A stretch of DNA of 64,000 nucleotides, taken from the NCBI RefSeq assembly GCF_046000175.1, contig NZ_JBEOMB010000032.1, positions 14,255-78,254 on the forward strand, in the 5' to 3' direction. This DNA comes from Rhodoplanes sp046000175. Lineage in GTDB: Bacteria > Pseudomonadota > Alphaproteobacteria > Rhizobiales > Xanthobacteraceae. The position numbers and the translations under genes are program-made. This document shows positions 8,035-14,435 of this stretch, one piece after another. The notes below the pieces were generated by a model. That model ran no database searches. It had not been told where the DNA came from and worked only from the letters and a program-made list of their open reading frames with translations. Position 1 is the first letter of the stretch. Each line of letters opens with the position of its first letter.

Positions 8035-8210
8035 CACGTGGCGCAGAACACCAGCGTCCGGCGCTCCGCCATTGACGGGCGGACAACCCGCCACGCCGGC
8101 TATGCGGCCAGCCAGTGCATCCGCAAGGGGAGCGAGGAAGCGTTCGGCTAGATCAAGGCCGTCGCCCGCCAACACCCGGTTCAGAGGCTTCTCCGGCGTC
8201 GGCTACCACC
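8035..8210 (+). pseudogene. Second IS5-family transposase C-terminal remnant
   Basis: A short stretch reads SAIDGRTTRHAGYAASQCIR then KGSEEAFG, followed by a TAG where the family has Trp, IKAVA, and after a shift NTRFRGF. This is the conserved C-terminal block of another IS5 subgroup (DGRTTRHAGY ... EEAFGWIKTVAG ... RFRG). It is a fossil from a different element than the one at 7241. Together they mark a transposon-rich island edge. Confidence 0.7.
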
Positions 8211-8406
8211 AGGTGACCGGCTCCCGCTCCGCCGTTGTGCATGTCAGATGGGACCGACAAACACGAACGTGGGTGTCGACTCGTATTTTTCGGTATTGAC
8301 CGCTCACCTCCCGTATCGCCTAGTCTAAGCTTCCCGCCCGTACGAACATCGCGAAGAACTGGACGCGCGGCCCCACGACACCCGTCGAACGATCGGGAGA
8401 AGCGGC

Positions 8407-8961
8407 ATGATTGTCGGCCTGCCGATGGAAACCTTCACCTATCTGCACGTGGTGATCAGCCTCACTGGAGTGCTCTCGGGCATCGTAGCAATGGCCGGGA
8501 TGTCGGTCGGACGTCGTATGCCGGGCCTGACTTTCGTCTTTCTGGCAACCACGTTCGCGACCAGCGCCAGTGGGTTCCTGTATCCCGCGAACGGGGTCGG
8601 AATCCGTCACGTCGTCGGCGCGGTTTCGATCATTCTGCTGACCACGGCGCTGGTCGCGCTCTATGTCGGGCAACTCAAGCAGGCATGGCGCTTCGTCTAT
8701 GTCGGTGCGGCCCTGGTCGCGCTTTGGTTCAACACCAGCGCTGCGGTGGTGCAGGCCTTCCGGAAGATCCCGGTCCTCGCGGCTTGGGCGGGTGAAGGCG
8801 TCGAGAACTGGACCCTCACGCTCCAGGTGATGCTCGGCGTCGGGGTCCTCGTGATTGGTGGCCTCGCTCTGCGTCGCGGGTCCGCTGTGCTTCCCGTGCC
8901 GATATCCGGCCGCTCCGCGGGCGGCTCGGACATGCTGCTGCGGGTGCCGACCCTTCGTTAG
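8407..8961 (+). CDS. Four-helix inner membrane protein, unknown function
   Basis: A 184-residue protein with four hydrophobic helices (approximately residues 9-31, 40-60, 72-92 and 97-118) and a fifth near 140-158. It starts MIVGLPMETFTYLHVVISLTG, with ribosome site GGGAG 8-10 bases upstream. The motifs YLHVVISL, FLATTFATSASGFL, VGQLKQAWRFVYV and VVQAFRKIPVL recall a widespread uncharacterised membrane family often found near mobile elements. It points toward moaA (convergent) and sits between IS debris and the respiration genes. No function is assigned. Confidence 0.6.
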   Translation: MIVGLPMETFTYLHVVISLTGVLSGIVAMAGMSVGRRMPGLTFVFLATTFATSASGFLYPANGVGIRHVVGAVSIILLTTALVALYVGQLKQAWRFVYVGAALVALWFNTSAAVVQAFRKIPVLAAWAGEGVENWTLTLQVMLGVGVLVIGGLALRRGSAVLPVPISGRSAGGSDMLLRVPTLR

Positions 8962-8993
8962 CGCACGATCCGCCGATCCTCGATTCTCCTGGC

Positions 8994-10049
8994 TCAGCCT
9001 CCCGTCACGCTCATGTGGCGGGCGACGGCGGGGCGCCGGGTGGTGCGGTCGATGACGAAGTCGTGGCCCTTGGGCTTGCGGTGGATCGCCTCGTCGAGCG
9101 CCGCGTGCAGCTGCGCGTCGTCGGGCGAGGCGCGCAGCACGGCGCGCAGATCCGCCGCGTCCTCCTGGCCGAGGCACATGTAGAGCGAACCTGTGCAGGT
9201 GAGGCGGACGCGGTTGCAGGATTCGCAGAAATTGTGGGTGAGCGGCGTGATGAAGCCGAGCCGGCCGCCGGTCTCGGCGACCCGCACGTAGCGGGCCGGG
9301 CCGCCGGTGCGGTAGTCGGTTTCTGTCAGCGTGAAGCGCTCGGCGAGCCGCGCCCGCACGGCGGACAGCGGCAGATACTGGTCGAGCCGGTCCTCGCCGA
9401 TCTCGCCGAGCGGCATCACCTCGATGATCGTGAGGTCCATGCCCGCGCCGTGCGCCCACACCATCAGGTCGGCGAGCGTGTGCTCGTTGACGCCCTTCAG
9501 GGCGACGGCGTTGATCTTCACCTTCAGGCCGGCCCGCTGCGCCGCCGAGATACCGGCCTTCACCTGGACGAGATCGCCCCAGCGGGTGATGTCGCGGAAG
9601 GTCTGCGGGTCGAGCGTGTCGAGCGAGACGTTGATGCGGCGCACCCCGCAGGCGGCAAGCTCGGCCGCATATTTGCCGAGCTGCGAGCCGTTGGTGGTGA
9701 CGGTCAGCTCGTCGAGCGCGCCGGTCGCGAGATGGCGCGACAGCGCCCGGAACAGCGTCATGATCCCGCGCCGCACGAGCGGCTCGCCGCCCGTGATGCG
9801 CAGCTTGCGGGTGCCGCGCGCCACGAAGGCCGAGCACAGCCGGTCGAGCTCCTCCAGGCTGAGCAGGTCCGCCCGCGGCAGGAACGTCATGTGCTCGGAC
9901 ATGCAGTAGACACAGCGGAGATCGCAGCGGTCCGTCACCGAGACGCGCAGATACGTGATGGCGCGGCCGAACGGATCGACCAGCGGTCCAGGTGACGCCG
10001 GCGTCGTCTGCGTCCCCGAACGGCCAATCGCAACCAACGTTCCGTGCAT
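8994..10049 (-). CDS. moaA: GTP 3',8-cyclase MoaA (molybdenum cofactor biosynthesis)
   Basis: A 351-residue radical SAM enzyme that starts Moco synthesis by rearranging GTP to 3',8-cyclo-GTP. The N-terminal cluster motif CDLRCVYC follows LRVSVTDR; RITGGEPLVRRG is the SAM-binding GGEP block; the second cluster is FCESCNRVRLTCTGSLYMCLG. ATG 10049 follows a GGAGGG ribosome site, and the short extension before PLVDPFGR is normal. It is the last gene of the leftward respiration run, 25 bases after the fused cytochrome, so it probably supplies extra Moco for the PcrA-like enzyme. The protein ends with Gly-Gly, as MoaA should. A broken copy of its 5' end lies at 1801-1922. Confidence 0.93.
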   Translation of the reverse strand: MHGTLVAIGRSGTQTTPASPGPLVDPFGRAITYLRVSVTDRCDLRCVYCMSEHMTFLPRADLLSLEELDRLCSAFVARGTRKLRITGGEPLVRRGIMTLFRALSRHLATGALDELTVTTNGSQLGKYAAELAACGVRRINVSLDTLDPQTFRDITRWGDLVQVKAGISAAQRAGLKVKINAVALKGVNEHTLADLMVWAHGAGMDLTIIEVMPLGEIGEDRLDQYLPLSAVRARLAERFTLTETDYRTGGPARYVRVAETGGRLGFITPLTHNFCESCNRVRLTCTGSLYMCLGQEDAADLRAVLRASPDDAQLHAALDEAIHRKPKGHDFVIDRTTRRPAVARHMSVTGG

Positions 10050-10074
10050 GAGACCCTCCGGCGCTCGCCGCGCC

Positions 10075-11880
10075 TCATCGCCGCGGCGGCGGGGCGATCG
10101 AGGTGATCGGCAGCTCCGACGCGGTCCCGTCGAGGGCCAGCCGCAGCTCGAGCGACACGTGATGAAAGCGCGCATCGGCGAAGTCGTCGTGCACGGCGAA
10201 GCCGACCGTGTAGACGGCGCCGGGTACGATGCCGATGTCGCCGGAGTCCGCCGGCTTCAGCGGCCGTCGCAGCGTCGCGACCCAGCGGTCGCCGACCTGG
10301 GCGATGCTGCCGCCGATCGGAACGCCCCCCTCCATCAGACGCTGCGCCAGGACACTGCCGGATTCGGCCGGACGCCCGGGGCGCACGCGCAAGAGCTCCA
10401 TCCGGGTCCCGGCAGCGCGCAGTGCCGCGAGGTCGGACGCCGACTTCACCGCGATGCCGCCCCCGCGCGGGCCGTCCTTGCCCTGCAGGTCGATCCGCTC
10501 GCGCGACTCGGCCAGATACTTGGTGAGGCCCTGGGCGATGGCCGCGTCGCGCGCATCGGCGACGAGCCCCGGCGCACCCGATGGATCGACCCGGGCAGCG
10601 TCCGGCATCGAGCGCACGTCGTGATGGCACGTGACCCAGCATCCGCCCTGCTCGCCGCGCGCGACGGCCGGTCCCGCGATCATCATCGACAGCTTGCTGG
10701 CGTGCTGCGGGTCCATCTTGCCGCCCTCGACAAACGGCGCGGGCGCGTGCGGCGTGTCGCTCCACTCGAAGCGGAGAAACAGATCGGTGCCGTCCTGCGC
10801 CGCCTGGACCGAGAGGTCGATCCACGGCCGCTTGCCGGGGATCGGCGTCGGCTCGTTCTTGGCGCCGGACACGAGCTTGCTGCCGATCTCCTTGACCTCC
10901 TTGCCGTGGCACTCGCTGCACCGCTCACCGGTGCGCAGGAAGCCGCGGGCGCCGGTGTGATCGCGTGCCACCTGGATCCATTCGAACGAGCTGACGCCGG
11001 GGTAGAACAGCGTCACGGTCTTGGCCGGCACCGCGGCCCAATCGACGCCGAACGTGTCGACCGACGCCGCGCCGGCGGCGTCCCCCGCTGCCTTGCGGGA
11101 CAGCTCCGCCTCGATGCGCGCCCGCAGCGCCTGCTCGGCGGCCCGCGCCGCCTCGTCACGCGCCTTGGCTTCCGCTTCCTCGCGCGCCGTGACCCGCGCC
11201 AGCCCGTCGACGAAGGTCTGCGGGATCGGACGGATGAAGGCCGGATTCGGCTTTTCGAGCGCTTCGATCTGGGCCGTCGTCAGGCGTTCGCGCGGGCTGT
11301 TGTGGGCGATGCCCTTGTGGCAGTCGATGCAGGTCTGGCCCGACCCGAAGGCGTCCATATGGACCTTCCGGGCCCGCGGCTTCTGGAACTCAGGGTTCAT
11401 CGACTGGAGGGTGTGGCAGTTGCGGCATTCGAGCGAATCCGTCTGCTTCATCCGGTCCCACACATGGGTGGCGAGCTCCAGCCGCTTGGTCTCGAACTTC
11501 TCCTTGGTGTCGATGGTGCCGAGCATCCAGTGCCACAGCTCGTTGGTGGCCTGCACCTTGCGCATCATCTTCGGGAACCACTCCTTCGGCACGTGACAGT
11601 CCGAGCAGGTCGCCTTCACGCCGGTGCGGTTCTGATAGTGGATGGTCGTCGCATATTCCTTGTAGACGAAGTCCCGCATCACGTGACAGCCGGTGCAGAA
11701 CTCGAGCGTGTTGGTCGCTTCCACGGCGGTGTGGAAGGCGCCCCAGAACAGCACGCCGCCGACGAATCCCGCGGCCAGGAGGCCTCCCAGCGCCCATCGG
11801 GCGCCGGTCGAGGCGAGCCGCTCTTTCATCCGGCCGCTGGCGGACGAGCGCGCCGGCACGGTGATCCGGGGTTCCGACAT
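10075..11880 (-). CDS. NapC/NirT-type quinol dehydrogenase fused to an ethylbenzene-dehydrogenase-type haem domain
   Basis: This 601-residue protein has one N-terminal membrane anchor (residues 29-48) and then a NapC/NirT domain with four CXXCH haem sites: CTGCH (62), CSDCH (92), CRNCH (152) and CIDCH (184). A charged Ala/Glu/Arg helical linker (about 225-270) leads to a second part. That part has another CXXCH (CSECH, 321), an unusual CXXXCH (CWVTCH, 414-419) and the fold signature of the EB_dh haem-binding family (WIDLSVQAAQDGTDLFLRF). NapC proteins oxidise membrane quinol; EB_dh domains are the haem gamma subunits of type II molybdoenzymes. The fusion thus probably feeds electrons from quinol into the PcrABC-like complex. 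ATG 11880 has GGAG upstream. Gaps to both neighbours are under 30 bases. Confidence 0.8.
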   Translation of the reverse strand: MSEPRITVPARSSASGRMKERLASTGARWALGGLLAAGFVGGVLFWGAFHTAVEATNTLEFCTGCHVMRDFVYKEYATTIHYQNRTGVKATCSDCHVPKEWFPKMMRKVQATNELWHWMLGTIDTKEKFETKRLELATHVWDRMKQTDSLECRNCHTLQSMNPEFQKPRARKVHMDAFGSGQTCIDCHKGIAHNSPRERLTTAQIEALEKPNPAFIRPIPQTFVDGLARVTAREEAEAKARDEAARAAEQALRARIEAELSRKAAGDAAGAASVDTFGVDWAAVPAKTVTLFYPGVSSFEWIQVARDHTGARGFLRTGERCSECHGKEVKEIGSKLVSGAKNEPTPIPGKRPWIDLSVQAAQDGTDLFLRFEWSDTPHAPAPFVEGGKMDPQHASKLSMMIAGPAVARGEQGGCWVTCHHDVRSMPDAARVDPSGAPGLVADARDAAIAQGLTKYLAESRERIDLQGKDGPRGGGIAVKSASDLAALRAAGTRMELLRVRPGRPAESGSVLAQRLMEGGVPIGGSIAQVGDRWVATLRRPLKPADSGDIGIVPGAVYTVGFAVHDDFADARFHHVSLELRLALDGTASELPITSIAPPPRR

Positions 11881-11908
11881 GATCACTCCATGGAGATCGT
11901 GCGGGCCG

Positions 11909-12565
11909 TCAGGCGGCGGACGCCGAGAGCCGGCGGGCCACCGCGACCGACTCCGCCTCGGCGAAGCAGCGGGCGCAGCGGACCAGCCCGCGATAGAAGG
12001 GCGCGGTGCGTTCGCCCGGCGTCTCGTCCATAGCGATCAGGAACGGCACGAGATGCCGGTCGAGAAAATCGTGTTGCGCGCGCCGGTACGGAGCGGCGTC
12101 GAGCGCCTGCTCGACCGCCTGCGCCTCCTTCGCGACCAGGAACTGGAGGAACTCGAGCTCCGCCGTCACGTTGTCGACGAAGTCGCGCGGCGCCTCACCG
12201 GGCACGAGCCCGAAATGCCGATAGAAGGCGTCGATCTCCAAGAGAAGGTCCGCGCGCGGGCGATCGGTCACGTAGCTGCCTTCGTAAAGGGAGAGCGGCG
12301 GCTTGCGCGGCCCGGCCTCGAACGTCGCCAGATAATCGCCCTCGAGCGCCACGAGATCGGCGGGCCGCGTCTCGAGGTCGGGACGCACGCTCGCCAGCAT
12401 TCCCATCAGATCGGGATGAACATCGGTGACGAGATCGATCAGATCAAAGCCGAAGTCGCCGGCCTCGATGTCGTCGAGCAACTCGGCGCCCGGATAGGCG
12501 AAGCCGCGCGACAGCTCTCCGTAGATGCTGCTCCGCACGATGGCGGACCGCGACGTTTCCGTCAT
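11909..12565 (-). CDS. pcrD: TorD/NarJ-type molybdoenzyme assembly chaperone (PcrD-like)
   Basis: A 218-residue, mostly helical cytoplasmic protein of the TorD/DmsD/NarJ family. The RGFAYPGAEL start, LEGDYLATFEAGPRKPPLSLYEG and DNVTAELEFLQFLVAKEA are family features; the last is the usual D-H/N-ELEFL helix. Such chaperones hold the molybdoenzyme until cofactor is inserted and guard its Tat signal. The PcrA-like subunit here does carry a twin-arginine signal, so it is the clear client. Position between the cytochrome gene and pcrC, 19-28 bases from each, supports one operon. The symbol follows from context and family; the sequence alone says 'TorD family'. Confidence 0.78.
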   Translation of the reverse strand: MTETSRSAIVRSSIYGELSRGFAYPGAELLDDIEAGDFGFDLIDLVTDVHPDLMGMLASVRPDLETRPADLVALEGDYLATFEAGPRKPPLSLYEGSYVTDRPRADLLLEIDAFYRHFGLVPGEAPRDFVDNVTAELEFLQFLVAKEAQAVEQALDAAPYRRAQHDFLDRHLVPFLIAMDETPGERTAPFYRGLVRCARCFAEAESVAVARRLSASAA

Positions 12566-12584
12566 GTCAAATGATCCTCGTCGC

Positions 12585-13289
12585 TCAGTCGGGGTCCTTG
12601 GCGTCGGCTTGGAGCTGGTCCCGGATGGCGGGGACCGGCTCGCCCATGAACACGTTCTTCAGCTTGAAATGCTCGTGCACGCCGGTGCCGGGGCCCGAAC
12701 GGAGGACCTCCTTGTCGTAGTCGAAGGCGTATTTGGGATCGAGCGCCGGCGTGAACACCTTGAAGGGCGGGTGCGCGCCGGCGAAGCCCGAGCCTTCGTA
12801 GTTGAGGTGGCAAGTCGCGCAGGCGGTCTTGTAGTCGAAATTTTGGCCGAGCTTCACCAGGACGTCGCGGGCGGTCTCGCCCTTGCCCGTCTTCCACCGC
12901 TCTTCCGCGTTGCCGTGCTCGACCCGGAACTTGCTGCCGGCGCCATGGCAGGACTCGCAGCCGACGACGGCGAGGTTCTTGTGCTCGGACGCCGGAGTCG
13001 CGGCCGAGAAACCGCCCGGCTTGCCGAAGCCCGTGGTGTGACAGCCGATGCAGGCCGCATCGGTCGTGTAGTCCTTGTCCGGATCGAGCTTGCCCTTTTG
13101 TTTGGCCGCCGCCTTGACCTTGGGCTTCAGCGACTCGAACGCCTTGGCGTGCGAGGTCTGGGCCCAGCTCTCGGCTTGATCGATGTGGCACTTGCGGCAG
13201 ACGCTCACGCCCTCGACCTCCTGGCCGGGCGCCAGGCCCGGAACGAGCAGGATCGCGAGCGCGACGCCGATCGGCAGGATGCTCTTCAT
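12585..13289 (-). CDS. pcrC: Periplasmic tetrahaem cytochrome c (PcrC-like, c554 family)
   Basis: This 234-residue protein has a Sec signal (to about residue 22) and four CXXCH haem sites: CRKCH (31), CIGCH (80), CESCH (111) and CATCH (157). Its layout, with CRKCHIDQAESWAQTSHAKAF and VGCESCHGAGSKF, is that of cytochrome c554-type proteins. In known perchlorate reducers the third pcr gene encodes a multihaem c cytochrome taken to pass electrons to PcrAB, and this gene has the same place directly after pcrB. ATG 13289 has a strong GGAGGA ribosome site; the frame extends upstream but crosses it. No haem site is missing. Confidence 0.82.
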   Translation of the reverse strand: MKSILPIGVALAILLVPGLAPGQEVEGVSVCRKCHIDQAESWAQTSHAKAFESLKPKVKAAAKQKGKLDPDKDYTTDAACIGCHTTGFGKPGGFSAATPASEHKNLAVVGCESCHGAGSKFRVEHGNAEERWKTGKGETARDVLVKLGQNFDYKTACATCHLNYEGSGFAGAHPPFKVFTPALDPKYAFDYDKEVLRSGPGTGVHEHFKLKNVFMGEPVPAIRDQLQADAKDPD

Positions 13290-13339
13290 TCTTCCTCCTC
13301 CGGAGCCTTCGCCCTGATCCGGCCCGTCCGGTTCGTTGA

Positions 13340-14362
13340 TCACGTCAGCGGGTTCAGCATCATGTCGGCGCTGCGCCGGCCGATCATGATGTCCATCAGC
13401 TCGGACGGCTGGCTCATCAGACGCTTGCCGCGCTCGTCGTTGAGGACCTTCATCACGCGCGGCACGTCGTTGCCGAACAGCTTGACCAGATACTCCATCG
13501 GGATCTTCTTGTCGGTGCGGAGATTGCCCTGCTCATCCTCCGTCGCCGGACCGAGGACCGGCGGGATGTAGAACATGTTGGGCTCGGTGCCGCGTCCGGC
13601 GTAGAGCGGCAACGCGACCTTCCAAACTTTGGTGAGCTGGTGAACCGAGCTCGCCGTGTCCTCCATGAAGCCGACATGCATGGCGCGGCCGACGCACTGG
13701 GCGACGCACGCCGTGGCGACGCCCTTCTCGATGCGCGGATAGCAGCCGATGCACTTGCTCGCCTTCTGGACAGCCGTGTTGAAGTAGGTCTTGTCGTAGG
13801 GGCAGGCCTGCACGCAGTTGCGCGCCGCCTTGCACTTGGTCTGGTCGATCAGGACGATGCCGTCGGCCGCACGCTTGTAGATCGCGTCGTTGGGGCACGC
13901 TTCCAGGCAGGCCGGCTTGCTGCAGTGGTTGCAGTGGCGCGGCAGGTAGAAATAGTAGTTGTTGGGATAGGTGCCCTCGCCCTGGTCCTCGTCGAAGTTC
14001 GGCGCCCAGGACGCGAAGCCCGCCGTGGTCGCGGCGGGGCGCGGGCGCACCCGGCCGGGATTTCCCTGGAACAGCCGCGCCTCGTAGTCGAACTCGAACG
14101 GCACGCCGTAGTCGCCGGCGGTCGGCATGCGGCCGCGCTGGACCTCGCCGGCGGCGTTGAAGCCGCCGCCCTCGTTCTCCCAGTTGCGCGGATACCCTTT
14201 GCCCGGGCGCGTCTCGACATTGCGCCAGTAGATCGGATCCTCGCCCCGCTGGTTCGTCCACAGCTTCTTGCAGGCGACCGTGCAGGTCTGGCAGCCGATG
14301 CACTTGTTGAGATCGACCACGAAGGAGAGTTGCTTTTCCGGTTTGGTGATCTGCTTGGCCAT
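13340..14362 (-). CDS. pcrB: Iron-sulfur beta subunit of a type II DMSO-reductase-family enzyme (PcrB-like)
   Basis: A 340-residue electron-transfer subunit. It begins SFVVDLNKCIGCQTCTVACK, followed by LWTNQRGEDPIYWRNVETRPGKG in two blocks, the start shared by SerB, ClrB, PcrB and DdhB. Four cysteine groups are visible: CIGCQTCTVAC, CNHCSKPACLEACP, CKAARNCVQACP and CIGC...CVAQC, enough for four Fe-S clusters. The third group has the altered spacing expected of the 3Fe-4S site. It lacks a signal peptide, as usual, since the folded AB dimer is exported with the twin-arginine signal of PcrA. It lies 73 bases after pcrA. Chlorate, selenate or dimethylsulfide dehydrogenase beta subunits are close relatives, so the name depends on pcrA and cld next door. 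Confidence 0.85.
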   Translation of the reverse strand: MAKQITKPEKQLSFVVDLNKCIGCQTCTVACKKLWTNQRGEDPIYWRNVETRPGKGYPRNWENEGGGFNAAGEVQRGRMPTAGDYGVPFEFDYEARLFQGNPGRVRPRPAATTAGFASWAPNFDEDQGEGTYPNNYYFYLPRHCNHCSKPACLEACPNDAIYKRAADGIVLIDQTKCKAARNCVQACPYDKTYFNTAVQKASKCIGCYPRIEKGVATACVAQCVGRAMHVGFMEDTASSVHQLTKVWKVALPLYAGRGTEPNMFYIPPVLGPATEDEQGNLRTDKKIPMEYLVKLFGNDVPRVMKVLNDERGKRLMSQPSELMDIMIGRRSADMMLNPLT

Positions 14363-14435
14363 GATCGTCGTCCTCGAAACCCTGGTTCGGGGACGGCGCG
14401 CCGTCGAGGGCGGCCGTCCCGTGGCGTCGTGCCGC

